In this document: positions 17,250-26,016 of the stretch, one piece after another
Layout of the letters: every line of letters starts with the position of its first letter
How positions within the stretch are numbered: position 1 is the first letter of the stretch
Source: Pelomonas sp937871895
GTDB taxonomy: Bacteria > Pseudomonadota > Gammaproteobacteria > Burkholderiales > Burkholderiaceae_C
DNA length: 64,000 nucleotides
Assembly: GCF_046348265.1 (NCBI RefSeq)
Contig: NZ_JAXMEO010000005.1
Direction: 5' to 3' (one strand)
Position numbers and translations under genes: made by a program
The notes under the pieces: model-generated
The model's input: only the letters and a program-made list of their open reading frames with translations
The model's database searches: none
Told to the model about the DNA's origin: nothing

Positions 17250-17714
17250 TTAGCAGCAGGACGAGGCGGACTTGACGGGGATGCCGACGGGCTTGCCGCG
17301 TGGGGGTGTGCAGCACGCAGCAGACGACTCGGGGGCCTTTTGGTTGAAGGTCGGGATGTTCGCGAGGGTGTGGAAGTGCTCCCAGGCCACGCCCTGCGGG
17401 TCGGTCACCCAGTGCTTTTCGCTTTCGGCGTAGCAGCAGGTGGTGGTGCCTTCGTCCAGCAGGGCCATGTCGGCGGCCTGGGCGCGGGCCTTGAGCTCGG
17501 CCAGCTCGGCGGCGTCGTCGGTCTGGAAGCCGAGGTGATCGACCCCCGGCTGGCCGCCGCGCGAGGAGATGGCGAAGTTGATGCGGGGGTCTTCGAGCAT
17601 CCACTTGGCGTAGTCGCCCTCCAGCCGCGTGGGCTCGGCGGCAAAGAGCTTGGCATAGAAGGCCACGCTCTTGGCGAGGTCCTCGACGTGGACATGGACG
17701 TGAAAGCGCTTCAT
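17250..17714 (-). CDS. arsI: ArsI-type organoarsenical C-As lyase (VOC/CadI family)
   Basis: The 154-residue single-domain vicinal-oxygen-chelate protein begins MKRFHVHVHVEDLAKSVAFY. It has the vicinal cysteine pair Cys93-Cys94 in TTTCCYAESEKHW, as used by ArsI to bind methylarsenite, candidate Fe(II) ligands His60 and Glu112, and extra C-terminal Cys pairs (134-135, 153-154). ArsI cleaves the C-As bond of trivalent organoarsenicals with oxygen. CadI cadmium-induced proteins are close relatives, but the arsR/arsC context favours ArsI. Confidence 0.85.
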   Translation of the reverse strand: MKRFHVHVHVEDLAKSVAFYAKLFAAEPTRLEGDYAKWMLEDPRINFAISSRGGQPGVDHLGFQTDDAAELAELKARAQAADMALLDEGTTTCCYAESEKHWVTDPQGVAWEHFHTLANIPTFNQKAPESSAACCTPPRGKPVGIPVKSASSCC

Positions 17715-17727
17715 TGCAGACTTCCTT

Positions 17728-18051
17728 TCAGTTGCAGCAGGCAGTGGACGCCGCCGGGGCGCAAGCCTGGCCCTGGCAGCAGTTTTCAGTCAGGTAGCCG
17801 AGCACCGCGTTCATGGCGGCGAAGTCGGCGCGATAGATGAGATTGCGGCTGGCCCGCTCCTGCGAGATGAGGCCGGCGTTCATCAGCTCCTTGAGGTGGA
17901 AGGACAGCGTGGCCGGCGCCACGCCCACGCCTTGCTGGATGGCGCCGGGCGTCAAGCCCGCATCCCCCACGACCACCAGGGCACGGAAGACCTGCAGGCG
18001 CAAGGGGTGGGCCAGGGCTGCAAGGGCGGCGATGACTTCGGTTTGATCCAT
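17728..18051 (-). CDS. arsR: ArsR-family arsenic-responsive repressor
   Basis: The 107-residue winged-helix protein has ALAHPLRLQVFRALV and the recognition region VAPATLSFHLKELMNAGLI. Metalloid ligands appear to be C-terminal: Cys91-Cys92 and Cys97 in ENCCQGQACAP, plus Cys105-Cys106. That layout resembles A. ferrooxidans ArsR (Cys95/96/102) rather than the helix-alpha3 CVC type. It is the first gene of the operon. A palindromic site overlaps its promoter region. Confidence 0.92.
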   Translation of the reverse strand: MDQTEVIAALAALAHPLRLQVFRALVVVGDAGLTPGAIQQGVGVAPATLSFHLKELMNAGLISQERASRNLIYRADFAAMNAVLGYLTENCCQGQACAPAASTACCN

Positions 18052-18059
18052 AGTTCCAG

Positions 18060-18080
18060 TATTGTCGAAATATCGAAGTG
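18060..18080. promoter_or_regulatory. Probable ArsR operator
   Basis: Immediately upstream of arsR, two TCGA half-sites (18065-18068 and 18073-18076) flank an AT-rich centre within TGTCGAAATATCGAAG. This is a short imperfect inverted repeat of the kind bound by ArsR dimers, and it is the most AT-rich stretch in this intergenic region. Confidence 0.55.
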
Positions 18081-18292
18081 ATGCAAGCCCCGCCCAAACA
18101 CTCATGTCAGGCCAGGCCCGTTGTGATTGCGCATGCGGACGGGCTCACCGGCTGAATGGCTCCTCAGGGCGGGCCAATGGCTCTTTGGGGCGATGCGCGG
18201 ACGAGGGGCAATTTCTATCGTCTCGGTCGTCAGGTTCCGGTGGTCGGAACCCCTTGCGAACCCCTATGACGTCCCGTCGACCGGAGCCATTC

Positions 18293-20053
18293 ATGACTGA
18301 GTTTTATGCATCCCATCACCCCGCCGCGCTGCCAGCCCTGAAGCCGCCGCCGGCGCCTTCCCGGCGGCCTTGGCCCGCCGCTGCGCTGGCGCTGGGCGCC
18401 CTGCTGACGGCCTGCGGTGGCGGCGGTGGCAGCGACGGCGCTGCGCCGCCGCCTGCCCCGGTGCCACCGTCCGCGCCGGTGCCCCCGCCGGCTCCCACGC
18501 CGTCACCCAGCTTCACCCTCAGCGTGCCGGCCAACAAGGCCATCGTCTGGCAGGGCGATGAGGCCACCGTCACCGTCAACGTGGAGCGGGCCAATGGCTT
18601 TGCCGAGGCCGTGCAACTGGCCGCTCAGGAGCTGCCCGGAGGCGTATCGGCCGGGGCCGTGAGCGTCCCGGCTGGGGCCGCCAGCGCGGCGCTGAAGCTG
18701 CAGGCCGCGCCAACGGCGCCGCACAGCCTGCCCACCACCGTCACCGTCAAGGGCACGGCCGGCACGCTGTCCGCCACGCAGACCATGACCGCCACCGTGC
18801 GAGGCAAGCCGGGCGACGTGGACACCAGCTTTGGCGGCGGCATCAACGTCATCCCGGTCGGCCTGACCGACGACAGCGTGCGAGGGGTGGCCGTGCAGAG
18901 CGATGGCAAGGTGCTGGTCACCGGCTTTGCCGTGCCGACGGCCGCCTCGGGCACCGAGTTCTTCCTGCTGCGCACCCTGCGTGACGGCGGGCTGGACGCC
19001 AGCTTTGGCACCGGCGGCAAGGTCTACACCGGCTTCAACAACGGCGCGGCCAGCGACGAGGCGCAGGCCGTGGCCGTGCAGGCCGACGGCAAGATCCTGG
19101 TGGCGGGCGCCAGCGACCAGGGTGCGACGGGCTATGACTTCGCCCTCGCGCGCTACAACGCCGACGGCAGCCTGGACGCCAGCTTCGGCACCGGCGGGCG
19201 CGTCGTCACCGCCTTCGGGCCGCAGTCCGACAAGGCCTATGCGGTGCTCGTGCAGCCCGACGGCAAGATCCTCGTCGGCGGCGAGAGCGTGCAGGCCACC
19301 ACCGGCGGCGACTTCGCGCTCGCTCGCTACAACGCCGATGGCTCGCTGGACGCCAGCTTCGGCCAGGGCGGCAAGGTGCTGACGCCGATTGGCGAGTTTG
19401 GTGCCCGCGAGGCCATCTACGGCCTGGCCCTGCAGACGGTGGGCGGCAGCACGCGCATCGTGGCCGTGGGCGGCGAGGGCGACTTCCGCGTGGTGCGCTA
19501 CACGGCCACCGGCCAGCCCGACGCCAGCTTCGACACCGGCGGCGTGGTCAAGACGGTGTTTGGCGGCGTGATCGGCGCCGCGCGCAGCGTCGTCATCACG
19601 ACCGACAACAAGATCGCCATCGCCGGCCACGCCGACCACGACATGGCCGTCGTGCGCCTGCTGCCCGATGGCGCGCTGGACGCGAGCTTTGGCCTGACCG
19701 ACTTCGACCTGCCGGGCAAGCGCATCGTGGCCCTCAGCAGCACCAACTGGGACGAAGCCACGGCCCTGGTCCAGCAGGAGGACGGCAAGCTGCTGATCAG
19801 TGGCTGGGTCTACAGCGGCAACAGCTCCAGCGGCGACACCGCCCTCGTGCGCCTGCTCGCCAATGGCGCGCTTGACCACAGCTTTGGCGAGCACGGCGTG
19901 AAGCGCACGGCCGTCGCGGCCAATGGCAAGAACGACCAGGGCCGCGCCCTGGTGCTGCAGCCCGACAGCCGCGTGCCCACGGTGCGCGTCATCCAGGCCG
20001 GCGAGGCCAATGGCAGCGACCACGACCTGGTGCTGATGCGCCACTGGCTCTGA
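18293..20053 (+). CDS. Delta-60-repeat surface lipoprotein
   Basis: The 586-residue product has a hydrophobic N-terminal stretch ending in the lipobox LLTACG, followed by a Gly/Ser run and a Pro/Ala-rich linker. An Ig-like beta domain (FTLSVPANKAIVWQGDEATV) precedes about seven delta-60 repeats (TIGR02608), recognisable by LDASFGTGGKV and AVQADGKILVAG-type units. Such repeats probably form a beta-propeller on the outer membrane. The start at 18293 matches the signal sequence and has GGAG upstream. It is probably cotranscribed with the next exported protein. Ligand unknown. Confidence 0.88.
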   Translation: MTEFYASHHPAALPALKPPPAPSRRPWPAAALALGALLTACGGGGGSDGAAPPPAPVPPSAPVPPPAPTPSPSFTLSVPANKAIVWQGDEATVTVNVERANGFAEAVQLAAQELPGGVSAGAVSVPAGAASAALKLQAAPTAPHSLPTTVTVKGTAGTLSATQTMTATVRGKPGDVDTSFGGGINVIPVGLTDDSVRGVAVQSDGKVLVTGFAVPTAASGTEFFLLRTLRDGGLDASFGTGGKVYTGFNNGAASDEAQAVAVQADGKILVAGASDQGATGYDFALARYNADGSLDASFGTGGRVVTAFGPQSDKAYAVLVQPDGKILVGGESVQATTGGDFALARYNADGSLDASFGQGGKVLTPIGEFGAREAIYGLALQTVGGSTRIVAVGGEGDFRVVRYTATGQPDASFDTGGVVKTVFGGVIGAARSVVITTDNKIAIAGHADHDMAVVRLLPDGALDASFGLTDFDLPGKRIVALSSTNWDEATALVQQEDGKLLISGWVYSGNSSSGDTALVRLLANGALDHSFGEHGVKRTAVAANGKNDQGRALVLQPDSRVPTVRVIQAGEANGSDHDLVLMRHWL

Positions 20054-20086
20054 GAGCCCACCCTTCTTGCTCAACCGGAGTTCATC

Positions 20087-21037
20087 ATGAACATCCCCAT
20101 GAACGTCCCCATCTGGGCGCTGTCGCGCAGCGCCTATCTCCTGGTGAGCCTGCTGGCGCTGGCCGCCTTTGCCAGCCTGACCTCACTGCCCGCGCAGGCA
20201 GCACAGGCCATCGGCGACCCACCCGCCCAGCAGCGGCGCCTGGTGCTTGAAGTCGACATGACGCGGCAGGGCCGCGTGAGCAATGGCGCTGAGTCCGGAC
20301 TGGAACAACGCCGGCAGCGCTGGCGCGTGGCGCTCGTGTTCAGCAACGGCGGCGAGCGCACCACGGCCAACCCGTTCGACGCGCACAGCAACGACGCCGC
20401 ACTGGCCCAAGCGCAGCGTGCGCAAGCCCGGGCAGGGCTGGGCTTCTCGGCCGAGCAGCTGGCGGTGTGGCAACAGCAGGCCGCTCTGCTGCAGCAGCGC
20501 TGCGGGCAAGACAGCGCCTGCATGGCGCGAGAGGGTCTCAAGCTCACGGCCCCGGCCGCGCCGCGTCCCACGGCCCCGGTGATCGGGGCTGACGCCGACA
20601 TGCCCTATCTGGTGTTCTCGCCCGTGCAGCCCTGCCGCCTGGAGGTGCAGGTGCAGATCGACGCGCGCTTGGAAGGCAGCTTTGGCGACGTGCAAGGCCA
20701 GGTGCCGTTCAGCGAGACCACGCGCGCCAACGAGAGCCTGCGCCCGCTCCACGATTGCGCCAGCGCCCAGGCCCTGCTCGACACCCGCAACCACCGGCTC
20801 TGGACCTATCTTGGCGCCGTGCCGCGCAGCGGCCTGGGCAGCTTCCGCCGCGAGGTGCGCGGGCGGGCGCCCGTCAACCACGAAGGCGCCCAACAGATCG
20901 AATGGCGCGAGGCCGAGAAGTGGCTGAACGATCGTCTGCTGAACCTCAACGACAGCAGTGGCACTGACCGCTTCGCGCAGCCCGTGCCGGGCGGGCAGAT
21001 CGAGGTTAACCTGCGCTGGCGCTTCGAGCGCCTTTGA
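20087..21037 (+). CDS. Exported protein of unknown function
   Basis: The 316-residue product has a signal peptide (AYLLVSLLALAAFASLTSLP, cleaved near AQA-AQ). The mature part is rich in Gln and Arg, with RRLVLEVDMTRQGRVSNG, cysteines in RCGQDSACMAREG and near QPCRLEVQVQID, and ends in GGQIEVNLRWRFERL. That pattern suggests an outer-membrane-facing or periplasmic beta protein. GGAG precedes the ATG. It follows the delta-60 lipoprotein by 33 bp and is closed by a strong terminator. No family recognised. Confidence 0.75.
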   Translation: MNIPMNVPIWALSRSAYLLVSLLALAAFASLTSLPAQAAQAIGDPPAQQRRLVLEVDMTRQGRVSNGAESGLEQRRQRWRVALVFSNGGERTTANPFDAHSNDAALAQAQRAQARAGLGFSAEQLAVWQQQAALLQQRCGQDSACMAREGLKLTAPAAPRPTAPVIGADADMPYLVFSPVQPCRLEVQVQIDARLEGSFGDVQGQVPFSETTRANESLRPLHDCASAQALLDTRNHRLWTYLGAVPRSGLGSFRREVRGRAPVNHEGAQQIEWREAEKWLNDRLLNLNDSSGTDRFAQPVPGGQIEVNLRWRFERL

Positions 21038-21082
21038 GGGCCGAAGTCCCGCAGGTTTGCGCTTGCGGACTGACCCTCAAAA

Positions 21083-21107
21083 AAGCCCGCTCTCAGCGGG
21101 CTTTGTT
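21083..21107. terminator. Intrinsic terminator between convergent genes
   Basis: A perfect 9-bp stem, AAGCCCGCT (21083-21091) with AGCGGGCTT (21095-21103), has a 3-nt loop. T-rich sequence follows on the plus strand and an A-run precedes it, so it can terminate both the upstream plus-strand gene and the convergent PEP-CTERM gene. Confidence 0.85.
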
Positions 21108-21126
21108 TCGTGGCGTCAGGCCGGTA

Positions 21127-21717
21127 TCAAGCTCTGGCCTGGGCCTTGCGCTGGCGCCGCCCGCAGCCAGCCGCCGCGAGGCCGAGTGCAGCGAGGGCGG
21201 CTGTGGCGGGCTCGGGCACGTGCTGCGGGTCATCCGGCGTGGCGCGGTCCACCACACGCACCAACAGGCTGGCCTCCGGCTGCCACGAGACCTCGGCGCC
21301 CTGGGCGTCCCGGAAGTTCAAGGAGTAGCCACCGCCGCCATACACGCCCGGCTCGACGTGGCCGTTGATGGGCACCAAGAGGCCGAAGAGGAAGTCCATG
21401 GACTCGCCCGGCGCCAGGTCCAGCTGCGCAAACTGCTCGACGAGGCTCGGGGTCGCGGGGGCGAAGTCATACAGGCCTTCAAGTCCCTCGCCATACGCCG
21501 CCACGAAACGGCTGCCGAGCAGGTGTTCGGTGGACATGGGCGAGTTGTGGATGTGGGCGTGCAGCTGCAGCGTCTCGCTGGGGGTGGCCTCCAGGCTCCA
21601 GCTGCGCATGTCCCAGCTCATTTGCAGCTCGGCGTGGCTCGCCGTGCTGGTGGCTGCCAACGCGGCCAGCGCCCAGCGGCGCCAGACGGGACGAGGGCTC
21701 ATGAATCGATGAAACAT
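21127..21717 (-). CDS. PEP-CTERM sorting-domain exported protein
   Basis: The 196-residue product has an N-terminal signal peptide (RRWALAALAATSTASHAELQ). Its C-terminal sorting signal is VPEPATAALAALGLAAAGCG followed by basic RRQRKAQ, the hallmark of exosortase/EpsH-processed proteins. The body is acidic and beta-rich. It should be processed and anchored in the envelope by an exosortase encoded elsewhere. The ATG at 21717 has GGAG/AAGAAG upstream; an internal ATG at 21702 is possible. Confidence 0.85.
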   Translation of the reverse strand: MFHRFMSPRPVWRRWALAALAATSTASHAELQMSWDMRSWSLEATPSETLQLHAHIHNSPMSTEHLLGSRFVAAYGEGLEGLYDFAPATPSLVEQFAQLDLAPGESMDFLFGLLVPINGHVEPGVYGGGGYSLNFRDAQGAEVSWQPEASLLVRVVDRATPDDPQHVPEPATAALAALGLAAAGCGRRQRKAQARA

Positions 21718-21865
21718 CTTCTTGCTCCAGGGGTGGTTGAGGAGCCGTCACGGTAGGTTTTGAGCGGCTCTGCGGCATCGCCCAAAGGAGCCATCACCCC
21801 GCGTCTGCACTGGCTCTCCCGCAATGCCCTAAGCTGGCCGGCCACACCGAAACCACACCCACACC

Positions 21866-22900
21866 ATGAAACTTCTCTTCATCGGCGGCACGGGCATCCT
21901 CAGCTCGGCCAGCACCCGGCTCGCGCTGGCGCGCGGCTTCAAGGTCACGCACCTCAACCGCGGGCAGCGCGTGGCGACCGTGGAGGGCGTCGAGCACCTC
22001 ACGGCCGACATCAACGACCCGGCCGCCGCCGCTGCCGCCATCGGCACGCGGCGCTGGGACGTGGTGGTGGACTTCATCGCCTTCACGCCCGAGCAGATGC
22101 AGCAGCGCATTGCGCTCTTCAAGGGCCGCTGCGACCAGTTCATCTTCATCAGCTCGGCCAGCGCCTATGCGCGCCCGGTGGCCCACTACCTGATCACCGA
22201 GTCCACGCCGCTGAATAACCCCTACTGGAGCTACTCGCGCGACAAGATCGCCTGCGAGCAGCTCTTGATGGACGCCTGGCGCGCCGGCGACCTGCCCGTC
22301 ACCATCATTCGCCCGTCCTACACCTACTGCGAGTGGGTCGTGCCGCTGGCCTTCACCACCCACCACGCGCCTTACACCGTCATCGACCGCCTGCGGCGCG
22401 GCGCGCCCGTCATCATCCCGGGCGACGGCAGTTCGCTCTGGACCATGACGCACAGCAGCGACTTCGCCAAGGGCCTGGTCGGCCTACTCGGCCACCGCCA
22501 GGCGCTGGGCCAGGCCTTCCACATCACCAGCGACGAAGTGCTGTGCTGGAACCAGATCTTTGAGCAACTGGCCGACGCCGCCGGCGTGCGCGAGCCCAAG
22601 TTCGTCCACATTGCCAGCGACTTCCTCGCCGCCTGCTGGCCCGAGGAGACCGGCGGCCTGCACGGCGACAAGAGCAGCTCGGTCGTGCTCGACAACAGCA
22701 AGATCAAGCGCTACGTGCCCGACTACTGCGCCACCGTGCGCTTTGCCGACGGCATTCGGCAGTCCGTCGCCTGGTACGACGCCGACCCGTCACGCCGCGT
22801 CATCGATGCTGAGCGCAGCCGGCAGTGGGACGTGGTGATCGAGGCCTATGGCAAGGGGCTGGCGGGCGCGCAGGCGGCCTTGAGTGTGGCGACCCGCTGA
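21866..22900 (+). CDS. NAD-dependent epimerase/dehydratase (extended SDR)
   Basis: The 344-residue protein starts with the Rossmann loop KLLFIGGTGILSSASTRLAL. It has SSASAYARP at the catalytic Ser position and YSRDK as the catalytic YxxxK. Trp/Tyr-rich substrate segments follow (PSYTYCEWVV, DGSSLWTMTHSSDFAKGL). It resembles nucleotide-sugar epimerases and reductases; the substrate is not determined by context. It stands alone on the plus strand with no clear Shine-Dalgarno. Confidence 0.85.
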   Translation: MKLLFIGGTGILSSASTRLALARGFKVTHLNRGQRVATVEGVEHLTADINDPAAAAAAIGTRRWDVVVDFIAFTPEQMQQRIALFKGRCDQFIFISSASAYARPVAHYLITESTPLNNPYWSYSRDKIACEQLLMDAWRAGDLPVTIIRPSYTYCEWVVPLAFTTHHAPYTVIDRLRRGAPVIIPGDGSSLWTMTHSSDFAKGLVGLLGHRQALGQAFHITSDEVLCWNQIFEQLADAAGVREPKFVHIASDFLAACWPEETGGLHGDKSSSVVLDNSKIKRYVPDYCATVRFADGIRQSVAWYDADPSRRVIDAERSRQWDVVIEAYGKGLAGAQAALSVATR

Positions 22901-22919
22901 GCGTGCCGCGCCGGTGCCT

Positions 22920-23129
22920 TCACGCGGCCGGTGCTTCGTCGAACCCCGCATCCGCAATCGCCCGCGCCAGTGCTTCACGCGATTGGTTGGAGGTCACGGT
23001 CACCTGGTGCTGCGGCAAGTCGGCCTGCACGGTCGCGGCAGGGTCTAGCGACTGCGCCGCGCGCGTGATGCTCTGCACGCAGCCGCCGCAGCTCATGTCG
23101 GGGAGGGTGAAGGTGTGGGGGGTGGGCAT
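22920..23129 (-). CDS. Heavy-metal-associated (CopZ-like) copper chaperone
   Basis: The 69-residue HMA-domain protein has the metal site DMSCGGCVQSI (CxxC) and a ferredoxin-like beta-alpha-beta pattern ending AIADAGFDE. It should carry Cu(I) to the ATPase encoded divergently 129 bp away. A 10-bp palindrome (CTTGCGCAAG, 23177-23186) sits between them but is not a convincing CueR site. No regulator gene is adjacent. Confidence 0.88.
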   Translation of the reverse strand: MPTPHTFTLPDMSCGGCVQSITRAAQSLDPAATVQADLPQHQVTVTSNQSREALARAIADAGFDEAPAA

Positions 23130-23258
23130 GGGGGCTCCTCAAAAGTCCAAGCCTGCCACGCGCGATGAGTGCGGGCCTTGCGCAAGAACAATAACCCCAG
23201 GCGTGGGGAATTGATCGCGGCCAAATCAGAGCCGAACCAAGCTGGGTAAGGTAGCGCC

Positions 23259-25457
23259 ATGAGCTCTGACACCCCCACCCTCGACCTCCCCATCGAAGGC
23301 ATGACCTGCGCCGCCTGCGCCACGCGGCTGGAGAAGGTGCTTTCCAAGGTGCCCGGCGTGGCCGAGGCGGCCGTGAACTTTGCGACCGAGCGGGCCTCGG
23401 TGGCGCTGTCGCCGGGCAGCCAGATGGTGGACCTGGCGGGTGAGGTGGCGGCGGCGGTGCATCGGGCGGGCTTCTCGGTCGGGCAGGACAAACCGCCCAC
23501 GGCGACCGAGACGGCGGAGGCGATGCGGGCGCCTTGGGAACTTTGGCTCAGCATCGTGCTCAGCCTGCCGCTGCTTGCGCCGATGCTGGTGATGCCCTTC
23601 GGCGTGAATGTCGAGCTGCCCGCGCTGTGGCAATGGCTGCTGGCCACCCCCGTGCAGCTTGTTGCCGGGGCGCGCTTCTACAAGGGCGCGTGGGCCGCCC
23701 TGCGGGCCGGCGGCGCCAACATGGACGTGCTGGTGGCGCTGGGCACCTCGGCGGCCTACGGGCTGAGCCTGTGGTTGTGGGCGCAAGGGCACGGCGGCCA
23801 CCACCTCTATTTCGAGTCAGCGGCGGTGGTGATCACGCTGATCCTGCTTGGCAAGTGGCTGGAGGCGCGTGCCAAGCGGCAGACGGGCGAGGCCATCCGC
23901 GCGCTGCAGGCGCTCAAGCCCGCGACGGCGCGGGTGCGGCGGGGGGACGAGGAAGTCGAGCTGCCGCTGGAGCAAGTGCGGCCGGGTGATCTGGTGGTGG
24001 TGCGGCCCGGCGAGCGCATCGCGGTGGATGGCGTGGTGGAGGCCGGGGACAGCGAGACCGACGAAGCCTTGCTGACCGGCGAGAGCCTGCCCCAGGCCAA
24101 GCATGCGGGCAGCCGCGTGATCGGCGGCTCGGTCAATGGCAGCGGGCTGCTGGTGGTGAAGACCGGCGCGGTGGGCGCGGCGTCCACGCTGTCGCGCATC
24201 GTGGCCCTCGTGCAGTCGGCCCAAGGCCGCAAGCCGGCGGTGCAAAAGCGCGTGGACCAGATCAGTGCGGTGTTTGTGCCCGTGGTGGTCGTCATCGCGG
24301 TGCTGACGCTGCTTGGCTGGGGCCTGGCGCGGGGCGACTGGGCGGCGGCCGTGGTGCATGCGGTGTCGGTGCTCGTCATCGCCTGCCCCTGCGCGTTGGG
24401 GCTCGCGACGCCGGCCGCCATCATGGTGGGCCTGGGTGCGGCCGCACGGCGCGGCATCCTGATTCGCGACCCGGACGTCCTTGATGTGGCACCCAAGGTG
24501 CGCGTCGTCGCCTTCGACAAAACCGGCACGCTGACCGAGGGCCACCCGCAGTTGCAGGCGCTGGCCCCCGCGCTGGGCCAAACAAGAGACGCCGCCCTCA
24601 GCGTGGCTGCGGCGCTGCAACGCGGCAGCGAGCACCCGCTGGCCCGAGCAGTGCTGGCCGCCGCTGAGGGGCTTCCCGTCGTCGCCGCCGAGGCCCTGCG
24701 CGCCCACGCTGGCCGGGGCATGGCCGGCCACGTCGCGGGGCGGGACTGGCGCCTGGGCAGCACGCGCTGGATGCAGGAGCTGGGTGTGGACCTCAGCAGC
24801 TTGCAAGACGCCACCGCACAAGCCGAGCAAGCCGGCCATAGCCAGAGCTGGCTGGCCTGCCTGCAACCCACGCCACACGTGGTCGCCCTGCTGGCCTTTG
24901 GCGATGCGCTCAAGCCCGGCAGCAAGGACGCGATTGCCGCGCTGCACGCTGTGGGCCTGCGCACCGTGCTGCTCAGCGGCGACCACCGCGCCGCCGCCGC
25001 CCGCGTGGCGGCTGAACTCGGCATCGACGAGGTCGAGGCCGAGGTCCTGCCCGAGCACAAGGCCGCCCGCATCGAGGCCCTGCGTGCCAGCCTCAAGGCC
25101 CAGGGCGAGGCCGTGGCCATGGTGGGCGACGGCGTCAACGACGCGCCCGCACTCGCCGCTGCCGACCTCGGCATCGCCATGGGCGGCGGCACCGACGTCG
25201 CCCAGCAAGCGGCCGGCCTCACCCTGATGCGTGGCGACCCGCGCGGCGTGCCGCTGGCACTGCAGGTGGCCAGGTTCACCGAGGCCAAGATCCGCCAGAA
25301 CCTGTTCTGGGCTTTTGCCTACAACGCCGTGGGTTTGCCGCTCGCGGCCTTCGGCCTCGCCAACCCCATGCTGGCGGGCGCAGCGATGGCGGCGAGCAGT
25401 GTGAGTGTGGTGACGAGTGCGCTGTGGCTGCGGCGGAAGATTGCGAGGCTGGCCTAG
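23259..25457 (+). CDS. copA: Copper-exporting P1B-type ATPase
   Basis: The 732-residue protein has one N-terminal HMA domain with GMTCAACATRLEKV (CxxC at 17-20) and the expected eight membrane helices. It has the TGES actuator motif, CPC at 376-378 in VIACPCALGLATPAA, the phosphorylated Asp420 in DKTGTLTEG, and the hinge GDGVNDAPALAAADLGIAMG. The CPC site and the neighbouring chaperone indicate Cu(I) (or Ag(I)) export from the cytoplasm. Length is normal for a single-HMA CopA. Confidence 0.94.
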   Translation: MSSDTPTLDLPIEGMTCAACATRLEKVLSKVPGVAEAAVNFATERASVALSPGSQMVDLAGEVAAAVHRAGFSVGQDKPPTATETAEAMRAPWELWLSIVLSLPLLAPMLVMPFGVNVELPALWQWLLATPVQLVAGARFYKGAWAALRAGGANMDVLVALGTSAAYGLSLWLWAQGHGGHHLYFESAAVVITLILLGKWLEARAKRQTGEAIRALQALKPATARVRRGDEEVELPLEQVRPGDLVVVRPGERIAVDGVVEAGDSETDEALLTGESLPQAKHAGSRVIGGSVNGSGLLVVKTGAVGAASTLSRIVALVQSAQGRKPAVQKRVDQISAVFVPVVVVIAVLTLLGWGLARGDWAAAVVHAVSVLVIACPCALGLATPAAIMVGLGAAARRGILIRDPDVLDVAPKVRVVAFDKTGTLTEGHPQLQALAPALGQTRDAALSVAAALQRGSEHPLARAVLAAAEGLPVVAAEALRAHAGRGMAGHVAGRDWRLGSTRWMQELGVDLSSLQDATAQAEQAGHSQSWLACLQPTPHVVALLAFGDALKPGSKDAIAALHAVGLRTVLLSGDHRAAAARVAAELGIDEVEAEVLPEHKAARIEALRASLKAQGEAVAMVGDGVNDAPALAAADLGIAMGGGTDVAQQAAGLTLMRGDPRGVPLALQVARFTEAKIRQNLFWAFAYNAVGLPLAAFGLANPMLAGAAMAASSVSVVTSALWLRRKIARLA

Positions 25458-25486
25458 ACTTGTTGCTCGTTCCAAGGAGTCTTTCC

Positions 25487-25717
25487 ATGGCTGACACCGC
25501 ACATGAGCTTGCTGAGCGTGGCAAGCAGTTGCCGCCCGACGAGCGTGAGCGACTGGTTGACGAGCTGCTGGCGTCCTTGAATGAGCCGGCCAGCGCCGCG
25601 CTGGACGCCGCGTGGGCGGATGAGATCAGTCGGCGCTTGGCTGCCTATGACCGCGGGGAGGTGCAGGCCCTGCCAGCTGAAGCCGTGTTTGCCCGCGCGC
25701 GCGCATTGGCGAAGTGA
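25487..25717 (+). CDS. Antitoxin of ParE-type module (addiction module component, TIGR02574 type)
   Basis: The 76-residue acidic protein has the core RGKQLPPDERERLVDELLAS followed by ALDAAWADEISRRLAAYDRG, typical of the Unstab_antitox family. AAGGAG lies eight bases before the ATG. Its TGA overlaps the GTG of the toxin gene, giving translational coupling. It should neutralise the toxin and autorepress the operon. Confidence 0.88.
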   Translation: MADTAHELAERGKQLPPDERERLVDELLASLNEPASAALDAAWADEISRRLAAYDRGEVQALPAEAVFARARALAK

Positions 25718-26013
25718 CGCTGCCCATCGAGTTCCTGCCAGCAGCCGAGGCGGAGCTGTTGCATGAGGTCGATTACTACAGCCAGGCGCGCACGGGTGCC
25801 GGTATCCGTTTCCAGGCTGCAGTGGAGGCCGCCATCGAACGCGCCGCGCGACATCCTGCAGGTGGTGCGCCAGCGGCGGCAGGTGCCCGCTCCATGCTGG
25901 TGAGGGGCTTTCCGTTCAGCGTCGTGTATCGCGCTGAACCTCGCCTCCTGTTGGTGGTGGCCATTGCGCCCCACCGCCGTCAGCCTGGGTACTGGCTGAG
26001 TCGAGTTGCTTGA
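25714..26013 (+). CDS. RelE/ParE superfamily toxin
   Basis: The 99-residue protein starts IEFLPAAEAELLHEVDYYSQ and ends VVYRAEPRLLLVVAIAPHRR plus PGYW, the ParE-type pattern. Starting at GTG 25714, it overlaps the antitoxin stop by four bases. ParE-like toxins usually poison gyrase; RelE relatives cleave ribosome-bound mRNA. The lack of an obvious RelE catalytic set favours ParE. The next gene starts 3 bp downstream. Confidence 0.87.
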   Translation: MTLPIEFLPAAEAELLHEVDYYSQARTGAGIRFQAAVEAAIERAARHPAGGAPAAAGARSMLVRGFPFSVVYRAEPRLLLVVAIAPHRRQPGYWLSRVA

Positions 26014-26016
26014 GTC

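Noticed and set aside
18503..20074. Minus-strand open frame opposite the delta-60 protein
   Set aside because: Repetitive His/Gly/Ala composition mirrors the delta-60 repeats of the real gene.
23177..23186. CTTGCGCAAG palindrome as a CueR operator between the copper genes
   Set aside because: CueR sites are longer with distinctive 19-bp promoter spacing; a 10-bp GC palindrome is likely by chance here.
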